A stretch of DNA of 10,427 nt from contig JAJTBM010000071.1 of NCBI GenBank assembly GCA_021286885.1, positions 1 through 10,427 on the forward strand, given 5' to 3'. The notes beneath the pieces were generated by a model. The model worked only from the letters and a program-made list of their open reading frames with translations. It searched no databases and had not been told where the DNA came from. This stretch comes from Rhodocyclales bacterium (GTDB lineage: Bacteria; Pseudomonadota; Gammaproteobacteria; Burkholderiales; Rhodocyclaceae). How positions within the stretch are numbered: the stretch's first letter is position 1; every line of letters starts with the position of its first letter. Shown piece after piece: positions 1-8,081 of the stretch. The position numbers and the translations under genes were made by a program.

Positions 1-291
1 CGTTTCCGGTGAGTTGGGCGGAGTCAATCCATTCAGCAACTGCGGAAAAACCTCGGCCAGCAAATAAGGACTCGTCGTTGGTAAAAGGCGAGCACAGCCG
101 TGGATGAGGCCTTGATCGTCCTGAGCTGCAACATATACGGTATCCGGACGATCAAACTGATCCACCTCCATCCCATTCTCGGTTCGAAGGTGCCACCCCA
201 AACGCTCCACAAATATCCGATGGCGGTAGCGAGCAACCCGAGCGTACAGATCATCTGGAAATGTTCTTGCATCACCTGAAACAAAGTGCAT
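1..291 (-). CDS. luxI: LuxI-family acyl-homoserine-lactone synthase, 5' part (runs off left edge)
   Basis: This reading frame starts at ATG 291 on the minus strand and stays open to the window edge (97 codons seen; the family is usually about 190-220 residues). The protein should make an AHL signal from S-adenosylmethionine and an acyl-ACP in the cytoplasm. The N-terminal half of the family signature is visible: RYRHRIF (R23 and F27), W33, E42, D44 and D47 in the block ENGMEVDQFDRPDTVYV, then R68 in GCARLLPTTSPYLL. These match the conserved Arg, Phe, Trp, Glu, Asp, Asp and Arg positions of LuxI and EsaI, and the style resembles betaproteobacterial CepI/SolI synthases. The start is supported by a GAGG ribosome site six bases upstream and by the family's usual N-terminus. 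A lux box lies upstream and a luxR gene diverges from it. The acyl-chain specificity half is outside the window, so the signal cannot be predicted. Confidence 0.93.
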   Translation of the reverse strand, partial: MHFVSGDARTFPDDLYARVARYRHRIFVERLGWHLRTENGMEVDQFDRPDTVYVAAQDDQGLIHGCARLLPTTSPYLLAEVFPQLLNGLTPPNSPET

Positions 292-324
292 ACAAACCTC
301 AACAAGCTCACCCACCTGTATTAA

Positions 325-330
325 ATGGTA
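325..330 (-). promoter_or_regulatory. possible -10 element of the luxI promoter
   Basis: On the minus strand this reads TACCAT, four of six matches to TATAAT. It would place transcription start near 318, about 27 bases before the luxI ATG. The centre of the lux box would then lie about 44 bp upstream of the start, the spacing expected when LuxR replaces a -35 contact. The hexamer itself is weak; the call rests mainly on spacing. TTTAAT at 320-325 is an alternative. Confidence 0.35.
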
Positions 331-352
331 AGTGTGCAGGAACAAGGGTCGT

Positions 353-372
353 AACTGTCACTGTTAACAGGT
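353..372 (-). promoter_or_regulatory. lux box (LuxR-AHL binding site) upstream of luxI
   Basis: The 20-bp sequence AACTGTCACTGTTAACAGGT has the CTG-N10-CAG core typical of lux boxes (CTG at 355-357, CAG at 368-370). The six-base ends AACTGT and ACAGGT are complementary at five of six positions. It lies 62 bp upstream of the luxI start, a spacing consistent with a class II LuxR-activated promoter. The inferred role is binding of the LuxR-AHL complex and positive feedback on luxI. A second palindrome (357-375) overlaps it. Confidence 0.8.
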
Positions 373-375
373 GAC
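357..375. repeat. near-perfect palindrome overlapping the lux box
   Basis: GTCACTGTTAACAGGTGAC is an inverted repeat (GTCAC and GTGAC around TGTTAACA) broken by one extra G. It overlaps the right three quarters of the lux box but has a different dyad centre. It could be a second protein site competing with LuxR, or only an echo of the lux-box symmetry. No regulator can be named. Confidence 0.4.
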
Positions 376-1437
376 CATAGGCATGCAAACGTCAGCTGTC
401 AGGCCTGAAGATCAGCACGGCCATTCTGGTCAAAGCCATGCCTGAAGAACTTACATGCTAATAAATCAGGACTTTTTTATTTTTTTACACCATAATGCAT
501 ACATTGTTAAATCATCAATTCACTCATTAACACCAATAAAATCCAAAATCCCCCAATACGAAAGAAACACAGATTTACTCGCGAATTTCTGCAGGAAAGA
601 ACGTACTGGAAAGGTTCGGAATTTTTGCTCAAATAAAATGAAAACAAGTACATGCAAACACAGTGGAATCAGGATAAGTGACATAAGCGCCAAAATGTGG
701 TGGTGATTTTGGCAAGGCCTGCACTAGACAACACAAGGGAGGTGGCACAGGCTTGAGAGCATTCCGTCAAGAAAGCCATATGCCACAAGCAGCAGCAGCG
801 CCCTCTAACGCTCCATTCCGTTTGAGATAAAGCATCCGAAGGTGTAAAAAAATTGGCGTCCCAAAAACTGTGGGCACAAAACTCAGCAAGGGTGCCAAGC
901 AAAAGCCTGCCTGGGCAGTCAGATCTGGGCAAGCACGGCCAAGCATTTCCATTCGAGAATCAAGATAAAACCGTCACATGGCAGACGGAAATACCACACA
1001 GCATGTAAAAAATTCGACCAGCGGTATTTTGGACTTGATCTGTGAATTACGACTGTACGGCATTCATTCACCGCTTAAGGTGAGGTCGCACTAGGCAAAC
1101 GACCAACAAACCCCTATTGTTATTATTGTCTAGTTTCGCTAACCTTCAGCCAATCTTGAAACAAGCTGATGGCACTTCGTACAAAAAACTGCCGTCAAAT
1201 TTTACAAAAACCCGCAAACAAAAACCTTCAAAATACCATTTTTGCTGCAAATCATTTTCTCATTAAAAACGAGACAACGCTGATTTCCAAAAAAGCTCAC
1301 ACATAACGCTCATGTGGCGCTGGCCAAAAGTCAAAATAAAATCAGCAAAACTGGCAAACCCGCAAACACTTGAATTTGCTGCTGCACGCAGCACATGCAG
1401 TCGCAGCAATTCAAACAGCATCATTCGGGAGGGTGAT
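376..1437. other. long intergenic region between luxI and luxR, no supported gene
   Basis: About 1.06 kb remains between the lux-box region and luxR. It is clearly richer in A and T than the efflux operon and trmA. The open frames inside (for example 455-706 plus and 669-932 minus) have no recognisable motif, no good ribosome site and cysteine- or tryptophan-rich compositions typical of random frames, so I do not call them. Short dyads are present: TCAGGCCTGA at 399-408, CCGTC and GACGG at 971-988, and TGCTGC-AC-GCAGCA at 1380-1393. A weak promoter-like pair, TTGAAA at 1156-1161 and TACAAA at 1180-1185 (spacing 18), could serve luxR. I see no tRNA, no CRISPR repeat and no insertion-sequence end here. 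Confidence 0.6.
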
Positions 1438-2148
1438 ATGGAATCCTGGCAAGAAGACTTACTGCACACATTTCAGACCATAGACTGCGAACATGAGCTT
1501 TTCCGGACGCTGATGTCTTTTGCCAGCAAACTGGGCTTCGAATGGTGCGCTTACGGCTTGCGGAGCCCATTTCCAGTCGTCAACCCCAAGACATTGATGC
1601 TGAATAACTATCCTTCAATCTGGCAAAACCGATACAAGGAGGCGAATTATCTTGCTGTCGACCCTACAGTGAGTCATGGGTTGCGCTCTTCCCGCCCGAT
1701 TGTCTGGAACGATCAGATCTTCACCTCCACGCGGAATTTTTGGGAAGAGGCTCGCTCCTTTGGGCTACGCCATGGCTGGGCCCAATCCACCCGTGAAGGG
1801 CAGAGCATGGTTGGCATGCTGACCCTCGCCCGCTCTACGGAAGGTGTCTCCAGTGCGGAATTGCGCGCCAACGGGCAGCAGATGGCGTGGCTCAACCAGG
1901 CGACGCACACGGCCATGGTGCGAATCTTGCACCCCAAGATGATTCCAGAAGGCGAAGTACAGCTTTCACCACGGGAAATCAGCGTGCTACGCTGGACTGC
2001 CGATGGAAAAACGTCCGCAGACATCTCTGAAATTTTAAAAATTTCCGAGAGAACGGTAAATTTCCACATTGGAAATTCGATTATCAAACTCAACGCCGCC
2101 AACAAGACCGCAGCGACCGTCCGGGCAGCCTTGTTGGGAATTCTATAA
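1438..2148 (+). CDS. luxR: LuxR-family quorum-sensing transcription factor
   Basis: This cytoplasmic AHL receptor and DNA-binding regulator is 236 residues long, the usual size for the family. The N-terminal autoinducer-binding domain (about 15-165) carries the conserved ligand-pocket residues W62, Y66, D75-P76 and W90, and G113. The C-terminal GerE-type helix-turn-helix (about 174-236) starts at LSPREISVLRW and includes E180, G190, K191 and the recognition part ISERTVNFHIGNSIIKL. I chose ATG 1438 because GGGAGGG lies just upstream and the protein then has the family's normal N-terminus. An in-frame ATG at 1312 would add 42 basic residues with no family counterpart. It diverges from luxI, so it is the likely cognate receptor acting at the lux box at 353-372. 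The 3' third is richer in A and T than the flanking operon, in keeping with possible transfer. Confidence 0.94.
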   Translation: MESWQEDLLHTFQTIDCEHELFRTLMSFASKLGFEWCAYGLRSPFPVVNPKTLMLNNYPSIWQNRYKEANYLAVDPTVSHGLRSSRPIVWNDQIFTSTRNFWEEARSFGLRHGWAQSTREGQSMVGMLTLARSTEGVSSAELRANGQQMAWLNQATHTAMVRILHPKMIPEGEVQLSPREISVLRWTADGKTSADISEILKISERTVNFHIGNSIIKLNAANKTAATVRAALLGIL

Positions 2149-2187
2149 GAGTTGTTTTTTAGCAGCCTATCAGGCCAAGCCATAAAA

Positions 2188-2221
2188 AAACGCTCTGCCG
2201 TAGCAACACAGCAGAGCGTTT
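2188..2221 (-). terminator. intrinsic terminator of the efflux operon, between convergent genes
   Basis: An 11-bp perfect stem (2188-2198 with 2211-2221, AACGCTCTGC core) with a 12-nt loop is flanked by seven A residues at 2184-2190. On the minus strand these read as a run of T after the stem, so it fits termination of the efflux operon, whose last stop codon ends at 2250. In the plus direction only three T follow, so it may stop luxR transcripts less well. Confidence 0.85.
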
Positions 2222-2249
2222 CCAAAGACTCACAGCAAATCTTTGCAGA

Positions 2250-3677
2250 TCAGCGCTGAGCCAGCGGCCTTTCATCCTTCCAACCCCCACCCAGGGCCTT
2301 GAACAAATCCACCGAAGCGCTCAGGCGTGCCTGACGACGGTCGAGCCAGGTCTGGGCGGCTTCGTTGCTGCTGCGTTCGGCGGCGAGCACATCGGCGTAG
2401 GCCGCGTAGCCGCTGGCATGGCGCAGGCGGGTCAGATCCCGGGTGCGGCGGGCTGCGTCCAGGGTCTGCTGCTGGGCCGCTTCGGTTTCGGCGCTGGCGT
2501 GCAGGGTGACGAGGGCATCGTTCACTTCCCGGAAGGCGGTTTGAACCGCCTTGCGATAGGCCTCCAGGCTCTGCTTCTGCTGGGCGCTCACTTCTTCCAC
2601 CCGGGCTCGCAGCCGCCCCCCTTCAAAGATGGGCTGGGTGATCCCCGCGCCCAAAGACCAAATGGCCGAAGGCGCGCTGAACAACTGGGCCAGATCCTTG
2701 CTCTCGCGCCCGAAGCTGCCGGTCAGGGTGATACCCGGGAACAGGGCGGCCTTGGCCACACCGATCTTGGCATTCGCGGCGATCAGGTCGGTTTCGGCCT
2801 TGCGCAGATCGGGGCGGGCTTCCAGCAGGGAAGACGGCAAACCCACCGGCGGCTCGGGCGGCAGGGGCAAGCCCTTGAGGTCACCCTCCGCCACTTGCAG
2901 GCCGGGCTGGCCCACCAAGAGGCCGAGCTGACTGAGGGCCACCGCCCGACGCTGGGCCAGGGTGGCGGCGGTGCTGCGGTAGCTGGCGAGGGTGCTGCGG
3001 GCCTGCTCCACATCCAGGGCCGAAGCGATGCCGCCCTGCTGACGCTTTTCGGTCAGGCGGGTGATCTGCGTCTGGCTTTCCAGATTGTCGCGGGCCAGGG
3101 CCAGCTGAGCATCCAGGGCCCGCAGGCTCAGGTAGCTCTGGGTGACCGACGCGGCGAGGCTCAGATACACGGTTTCTGCCGCATAGCGGGTGCCGAGAAA
3201 CTGGGCCTGGGCGGCTTCGGACGAGCGCCGCAGCTTGCCCCACACATCCAGCTCAAAGGAGGTGGCCAGATTGAGCTTGGCCGAATCCCGGATGCTGGCT
3301 GCGTTGGGGGTTTTGACTGCGGTGGTCTGGCTGTAGCGGGTATGGGCGCCTGTGGCAGACAAATCCACCTGGGGCAGCAGGGCCGCATCCACCTGACGCA
3401 GCAGGGCTTCGGCCTCTTCGATGCGGGCAGCGGCGCTGCGAGCATCGGGGCTGCCGGCCAGGGCCTGGCTGACCAGCTGATTCAACTGGGCATCTCCGAA
3501 CAAGGTCCACCACTGGCTGGCCAGGGCGGGGCTGTCGGCGGGGGCCTGGGCCCCTTCGGCATAGGCGGCAGGCAGCTCGATGGCGGCCTGGGGGCGCTGG
3601 TAGTCGGGCCCCAGCGCGCATCCGGCCAGGGCCAACGCCAAGGAGGCCGCCATCAGACTCAAACGGGGGCGCATCAT
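2250..3677 (-). CDS. RND efflux outer-membrane channel lipoprotein (OprM/NodT family)
   Basis: This is a TolC-like outer-membrane factor of 475 residues, the normal size for OprM-type channels. It should form the trimeric exit duct of the pump. The N-terminus is a lipoprotein signal ending in LALAGC with the lipidated cysteine at C20, followed by GPDYQRP, typical of NodT-family channels. Two repeated halves are visible, each an alpha-helical and beta-strand unit: the first near residues 60-250 (SQWWTLFGDAQLNQLV to ATLAQRRAVALSQLG), the second near 270-460 (GLPSSLLEARPDLRKAETDLIAANAKIGVAKAALFP motif region, then IWSLGAGITQPIFEGGRL). It is last in the three-gene operon; its ATG overlaps the stop of the transporter gene by four bases (ATGA), pointing to translational coupling. 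A second ATG follows immediately, so the start could be one codon later. Confidence 0.95.
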   Translation of the reverse strand: MMRPRLSLMAASLALALAGCALGPDYQRPQAAIELPAAYAEGAQAPADSPALASQWWTLFGDAQLNQLVSQALAGSPDARSAAARIEEAEALLRQVDAALLPQVDLSATGAHTRYSQTTAVKTPNAASIRDSAKLNLATSFELDVWGKLRRSSEAAQAQFLGTRYAAETVYLSLAASVTQSYLSLRALDAQLALARDNLESQTQITRLTEKRQQGGIASALDVEQARSTLASYRSTAATLAQRRAVALSQLGLLVGQPGLQVAEGDLKGLPLPPEPPVGLPSSLLEARPDLRKAETDLIAANAKIGVAKAALFPGITLTGSFGRESKDLAQLFSAPSAIWSLGAGITQPIFEGGRLRARVEEVSAQQKQSLEAYRKAVQTAFREVNDALVTLHASAETEAAQQQTLDAARRTRDLTRLRHASGYAAYADVLAAERSSNEAAQTWLDRRQARLSASVDLFKALGGGWKDERPLAQR

Positions 3678-6600
3678 GACTTCACCTCATGGGCTGCGCT
3701 GGCCTGGGGCGTGTTGCCCTTGCGGCTCAGCCACTTGAAGAACAGGGGTACGAAAATGGTGGCAATGAAGGTTGCGGCCAGCATCCCGCCCACCACGCCG
3801 GTCCCCATGGAGCGGCGGGCCGCAGCCCCCGCGCCCGTGGAGAGGGCCAGGGGCACCACCCCGAGCACGAAGGCCAGGGAGGTCATCACGATGGGGCGGA
3901 AGCGCAGCCGGGCGGCCTCGACAGCGGCGGCCATGGCATCCATGCCTTCGGCCTGCTTCTGGGCGGCAAACTCCACGATCAGGATCGCGTTCTTGGCCGC
4001 CAGACCGATCAGCACCACCAGGCCAATCTGGAAGTAGATGTCGTTGGGCATGTCCCGCAGGAACACCGCCGCCAGGGCACCGAACATTGCAAAGGGCACG
4101 GCCATGATCACCGCCAGGGGCAGGGACCAGCGTTCATACTGGGCCGCCAGGATCAGGAAAACCATGATGATCCCGAACACGAAGGCGATGATGGAGGCGT
4201 TGCCGGTGCGCTTTTCCTGGAAGGCCTGGCCCACCCATTCAATGCGGAAGCCTTCGGGCAGCACTTCTTTGGCGACCTGCTCCACGGTCTGGATGGCTTG
4301 GCCCGAGCTGAAGCCCGGCGCCGCGTTGCCCAGCACCTTGGCCGACACGAAGCCATTAAAGCGCTCCACCATTTCGGCCCCGGTCTGGGGCTTGACGGTG
4401 GCCACCGCCGCCAGGGGCACCATGGCACCCGAGGCGCTGCGCACATAGGGCTTGAGCAGGTCTTCGGGCTTCATCCGGTAGGGCGCATCGGCCTGCAACT
4501 CGACCTTGTAGGTCTTGCCGCCCCGGTTGAAGTCATTCACGTACAGCACCCCGGTGGACGCCTGAATGGTGGTGTAGATGCTGTCCAGGCTGATCCCCAT
4601 GGAGAGGGCCTTGGGTTCATCCACTTCCACGTAGAGCTGGGGCGCAGTCACCCGGAAGAAGCTGTTGACGCCGGTGAGTTCGGGGCGCTTCTTGAGGGCT
4701 TCCAAGAACTGGGCGGAGACCTGCGCCAGGCGGCGCGGATCACCATCGGCCCGGTTCTGGAGATAGACCTCGAAACCACCCGCCGTTCCCAGACCCTGGA
4801 TCGGGGGCGGATTGAACACCAACCCCATCCCGTCGTTCAGGCTCATCCCAACGCCCATGAACTTGGGCGCCATCTCGGCGGTGGTGACCTTGCGCTCCTC
4901 CCAGGGCTTGAACACGATGAAGGTGGTGGCCACGCCCGCCCGGTTGTTGCCGGTGATGAAGTCCACCCCATTCACGAAGAAGATGTGGGCGATGTCATCC
5001 GACATGATGCGGTTACGCATCTGTTCGGAGCTGGCAAAGGTGCGCTTGGCCGATGCCCCGTCGGTGAGGGTCACGAAGCCAAACAGATAGCCCTGATCCT
5101 CCGCCGGCACAAAGCTGCCCGGCACGATACGCAGCAGGAAGGCCGCCGCACCGATGGTCCCCAAAAACACCAGGGTGCCAATGATCCCGTGGCGCAGGGT
5201 GAGCCCCACGGTGTTGGTGTAGCCGCTGGTGAAGCGTTCAAACAGCCGGTTGAAGGGCCGGAACAGGGGCTTTTCTTCGTGGGTGGGCTTGAGCAGCAGG
5301 GCGCACAGGGCGGGGGTCAGGGTCAGGGCGACGATGCCAGAGATCACCACCGACACGGCCACCGTCACCGCAAACTGCTGGTAGAGCTTGCCCGCGATGC
5401 CGCCCAGGAAGGCCACCGGAATGAACACCGCGCACAGCACCAGCACAATCGCGATGACTGCACCGGACACTTCCCGCATGGCCTCGATGGCTGCATCCCG
5501 GGGCGACATCTTCTGCTCGTTCATCAGGCGCTCGACGTTTTCGAGCACCACAATGGCGTCATCCACCACGATGCCGATGGAGAGCACCATCGCAAACAGG
5601 GTCAGGGTGTTGATGGAGAAACCGAACAGCCACATCCCGGCAAAGGTGCCGATCAGCGACACCGGCACCGCAATCAGCGGAATCAGCGTGGCGCGCCAGT
5701 TCTGGAGGAAGAGATAGACCACCGCCATCACCAGCAGGGCCGCTTCCACCAGGGTCTTGACCACTTCTTCAGCCGAAGCCTGGATGAAGCGGGTGGTGTC
5801 GTAGGGGATGAAGTATTCCATCCCCTCCGGGAAGGACTTCTGCATCTCATCCAGCCGCGCCCGCACGCGCTTGGCGGTATCCAGCGCATTGGCGCCGGAC
5901 TGGAGGTAAATCCCCATGCCGGACACCGGCGCGCCATTCACGGCGGTGGTGCGGTCGTAGTTTTCGGCGCCCAGTTCGATCCGCGCCACATCGCGCAGAC
6001 GTACCAGCCCGTTGGGGCCTTCGGCCTTGAGGACGATGTTGCCAAAGTCTTCGGGGCTCAGCAGGCGGCCCTTGGCGGTCACGGTATAGGTGAGCTGCTG
6101 GCCATTGGCGACCGGCTCGGCCCCGATCTTGCCGGCGGCGTTCTGGGTGTTTTGCACCTTGATCGCGGCCGAGATGTCGGAGGTGGTGATGCCCAGCTTG
6201 GCCATCACATCCGGCTTGAGCCACACCCGCATGGCGTAGATCGCATCAAACTGCTGGGCGTCCCCCACCCCGGGCAGGCGGCGGATTTCCTCGATGATGT
6301 TGGTGGCCACGTAGTTCGACAGGTAAAGAGTGTCGAACTTGCCCGAGGGCGAACGCACCGCCGCAAACATCAGCAGATTGTTGGAACGCTTCTGGACCAG
6401 CACCCCGGTCCGCCGCACGTCGTCGGGCAGGCGCGGCTCGGCCACCTTGACCCGGTTGTTCACCGCGATCAGCGCGGTATCCGGGTTGGTGCCCACCTCG
6501 AAGGTGGCGGTGATCGTCACCGTACCGTTGGACGTGCTCTGGGAGTTGTAATACAGCATCCCTTCCACCCCGGAGAGCTGCTCCTCGATGGGCGCAGCCA

Positions 6601-6781
6601 CGCTCTTGGCCAGGGTTTCGGCGTTGGCGCCGGGGTAGCTGGCCGAGATGATGATGGTCGGCGGGGTGATTTCAGGATACTGGGCCACCGGCAGCGTGAG
6701 GGAGGCCATCAGGCCCGCAATCACGATGATGATGGAGATGACCGACGCAAAGATCGGCCGACTGATGAAGAAACGGGACAT
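3674..6781 (-). CDS. acrB: RND multidrug efflux transporter, inner membrane (AcrB/MexF type, HAE1)
   Basis: This proton-driven inner-membrane pump has 1035 residues, close to the 1040-1050 usual for the hydrophobe/amphiphile efflux-1 family. It starts MSRFFISRPIFASVISIIIVIAG (first membrane helix). A large periplasmic loop (about 30-335) includes IPYDTTRFIQAS just before the second helix. Helix 4 carries the proton-relay pair D407-D408 in GIVVDDAIVVLENVE, and helix 10 carries K930 in GLAAKNAILIVEFA. These correspond to AcrB D407, D408 and K940, so it should be active. A second large periplasmic loop lies at about 555-860. A ribosome site, AAGGAG, overlaps the TAA stop of the upstream fusion-protein gene, with 12 bp between genes. 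Its substrate range cannot be read from sequence; family members export dyes, detergents and antibiotics. The symbol marks family resemblance, not proven orthology. Confidence 0.96.
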   Translation of the reverse strand: MSRFFISRPIFASVISIIIVIAGLMASLTLPVAQYPEITPPTIIISASYPGANAETLAKSVAAPIEEQLSGVEGMLYYNSQSTSNGTVTITATFEVGTNPDTALIAVNNRVKVAEPRLPDDVRRTGVLVQKRSNNLLMFAAVRSPSGKFDTLYLSNYVATNIIEEIRRLPGVGDAQQFDAIYAMRVWLKPDVMAKLGITTSDISAAIKVQNTQNAAGKIGAEPVANGQQLTYTVTAKGRLLSPEDFGNIVLKAEGPNGLVRLRDVARIELGAENYDRTTAVNGAPVSGMGIYLQSGANALDTAKRVRARLDEMQKSFPEGMEYFIPYDTTRFIQASAEEVVKTLVEAALLVMAVVYLFLQNWRATLIPLIAVPVSLIGTFAGMWLFGFSINTLTLFAMVLSIGIVVDDAIVVLENVERLMNEQKMSPRDAAIEAMREVSGAVIAIVLVLCAVFIPVAFLGGIAGKLYQQFAVTVAVSVVISGIVALTLTPALCALLLKPTHEEKPLFRPFNRLFERFTSGYTNTVGLTLRHGIIGTLVFLGTIGAAAFLLRIVPGSFVPAEDQGYLFGFVTLTDGASAKRTFASSEQMRNRIMSDDIAHIFFVNGVDFITGNNRAGVATTFIVFKPWEERKVTTAEMAPKFMGVGMSLNDGMGLVFNPPPIQGLGTAGGFEVYLQNRADGDPRRLAQVSAQFLEALKKRPELTGVNSFFRVTAPQLYVEVDEPKALSMGISLDSIYTTIQASTGVLYVNDFNRGGKTYKVELQADAPYRMKPEDLLKPYVRSASGAMVPLAAVATVKPQTGAEMVERFNGFVSAKVLGNAAPGFSSGQAIQTVEQVAKEVLPEGFRIEWVGQAFQEKRTGNASIIAFVFGIIMVFLILAAQYERWSLPLAVIMAVPFAMFGALAAVFLRDMPNDIYFQIGLVVLIGLAAKNAILIVEFAAQKQAEGMDAMAAAVEAARLRFRPIVMTSLAFVLGVVPLALSTGAGAAARRSMGTGVVGGMLAATFIATIFVPLFFKWLSRKGNTPQASAAHEVKS

Positions 6782-6793
6782 GGTGTGCGCTCC

Positions 6794-7972
6794 TTAGCCC
6801 TTGCTGGCCGGGGCTGCCGGCGCACCCGCCGGCGCCTGCTCCGGCCCGTGGGGCGCCACCGGAGCGCCCGGACGCACCTTGATGAGGTTGTCCACGATCA
6901 CCTTGTCGCCCGCCTTCAGGCCCCCCAGGATGACCCAATCCTTGCCCACCCACTGCCCGGTCTTGACCGGGCGGGGCTGCACCTTGCCATCGGCACCGGC
7001 CAGCATCACCACCGGGCCTTGCTCGGTCTGCATCACTGCATTCTGGGGCACCTTGAACACGCCGTCCCGCTCGCCGGTAATCAAGCGGGCCCGCACAAAC
7101 TGGCCCGCCAGCAGGGCGCCGTCGGCATTCTCAAATTCACCCCGCAGCTGCACCGTGCCCAAAGAACGGTCGATCTGGCTGGACGCAAAATTCAGCTTGC
7201 CACGCAGCGGATACACGCTGCCATCGGGCATGACCAGCTCCACCCCGCGCACGGCCTTGGGGCTGAAGCGGCCTTCGGGCATCGCGCTGTTCAGCTCGTT
7301 CTGGGCAATCGAAAAGCGCACCCAGATCGGGTTGGACTGCACCACGGTGGTCAGCAAAGCCCCACCGGCCGCCACCAGATTGCCTTCGGTGAGGGCCGCC
7401 CGGCCACTCACCCCAGCCACCGGCGCCGTCACGGTGGACCAGGACAGATTCAGCTCAGCCTGGCGCACGGCAGCCTCGGCGGCCTGGACCTGGGCCTGGG
7501 CGGCGGCGCTGTCGGACAGGGCGTTATCCGCCTCCCGCTGGCTCACCGCCTGCTGGGCTGCCAGCCCCTTGAGCCGGGCGGCTTCGCGCACCGCCTGTTC
7601 GGCCTGGGCCTTGGCCTGGGCCAGCTGGGCGCGAGCCTGGGCCAGGGCCACTTCAAACGGGGCCGGATCAATCTGGAACAAAGGCTGACCCGCCTTCACC
7701 GGCGCGCCTTCTTCGTACAAACGCTTCACCAGCAGACCGCCCACCCGGGCGCGGACTTCGGCTTCCTTCGCGCCCTCGGTCTGGGCCACGGCTTCGATAC
7801 TGGTTTCAACTTTGGTGGGCTGGGCCTCCAGCACAGTCACCGGCAAAGGGCCGCCCGGGGGCGGGCCACCCGCTTGCTGATCCTTGCCGGAACAGCCAGC
7901 CAGCACCATCAAGACAGCAGCCAGCGGCGCGAGGCTCAAACGTAAGGGGAGGGATTGGGGGCGCTGGGCCAT
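6794..7972 (-). CDS. acrA: RND efflux periplasmic adaptor (membrane-fusion lipoprotein, AcrA/MexA type)
   Basis: This adaptor links the inner-membrane pump to the outer-membrane channel in the periplasm. It has 392 residues, normal for the family. The signal peptide ends in the lipobox LAGC with C27 lipidated. A first half of the lipoyl-like domain is at about 71-106 (EVRARVGGLLVKRLYEEGAPVKAGQPLFQID). An alanine- and glutamine-rich coiled-coil hairpin follows at about 107-170, and the second lipoyl half at about 175-205 (LSWSTVTAPVAGVSGRAALTEGNLV). Beta-barrel and membrane-proximal domains fill the rest. The tail after about 370 is rich in Pro and Ala. It is first in the operon. A GGAG ribosome site lies eight bases before ATG 7972, and the AcrR-type operator lies upstream, so the whole operon is likely repressed by the divergent regulator. 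Confidence 0.95.
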   Translation of the reverse strand: MAQRPQSLPLRLSLAPLAAVLMVLAGCSGKDQQAGGPPPGGPLPVTVLEAQPTKVETSIEAVAQTEGAKEAEVRARVGGLLVKRLYEEGAPVKAGQPLFQIDPAPFEVALAQARAQLAQAKAQAEQAVREAARLKGLAAQQAVSQREADNALSDSAAAQAQVQAAEAAVRQAELNLSWSTVTAPVAGVSGRAALTEGNLVAAGGALLTTVVQSNPIWVRFSIAQNELNSAMPEGRFSPKAVRGVELVMPDGSVYPLRGKLNFASSQIDRSLGTVQLRGEFENADGALLAGQFVRARLITGERDGVFKVPQNAVMQTEQGPVVMLAGADGKVQPRPVKTGQWVGKDWVILGGLKAGDKVIVDNLIKVRPGAPVAPHGPEQAPAGAPAAPASKG

Positions 7973-8016
7973 GGTTAAACTCCAGACTGGATTTTTAGGG
8001 CATGTTGGGGCATAGT

Positions 8017-8022
8017 CTTATA
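8017..8022 (-). promoter_or_regulatory. possible -10 element of the efflux operon promoter
   Basis: On the minus strand this reads TATAAG, five of six matches to TATAAT, and overlaps the end of the palindromic operator. Start of transcription would be near 8010, leaving a leader of about 37 bases. No good -35 hexamer lies at 17 bp; TTTACA is nearer, at 14 bp. The overlap with the operator fits repression by blocking RNA polymerase. Confidence 0.4.
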
Positions 8023-8040
8023 CAAACATGCATGTATGTA
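8021..8040. promoter_or_regulatory. AcrR-type operator palindrome
   Basis: TACAAACATGCATGTATGTA is a 20-bp palindrome with nine of ten paired positions matching. The half-site TACATACAT/ATGTATGTA is the one I know from the E. coli AcrR operator upstream of acrAB, and the TACAAACA half resembles the TtgR operator of Pseudomonas. It sits in the 109-bp gap between the divergent efflux operon and the AcrR-type gene, so binding there should repress both directions. The central spacing is shorter than in the E. coli site. Confidence 0.8.
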
Positions 8041-8081
8041 AATAGGCCGCAAGTAGATGTTACGGAGTGGCCCCAGGCAAA

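Noticed and set aside
33..311. A 92-codon minus-strand frame at the left edge
   Set aside because: It overlaps luxI in another frame; the frame from 291 shows the full LuxI signature while this one shows nothing recognisable.
455..932. Small frames in the luxI-luxR gap (455-706 plus, 669-932 minus, 767-952 minus) as possible RsaL-like or peptide genes
   Set aside because: No motif, no convincing ribosome site, and composition unlike a protein; two overlap each other.
1312..1437. A 42-residue N-terminal extension of LuxR from ATG 1312
   Set aside because: There is no family counterpart and no good ribosome site, whereas ATG 1438 has GGGAGGG directly upstream.
2418..4037. A 539-codon plus-strand frame opposite the outer-membrane channel gene
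   Set aside because: Same cause: a low-complexity Gly/Gln/Ala translation mirroring the real gene, with no motif.
3689..7945. A 1418-codon open frame on the plus strand, antisense to the transporter and adaptor genes
   Set aside because: It is rich in His, Gly and Gln with no domain and lies exactly opposite strongly recognised genes; GC-rich codon usage makes such long antisense frames common.
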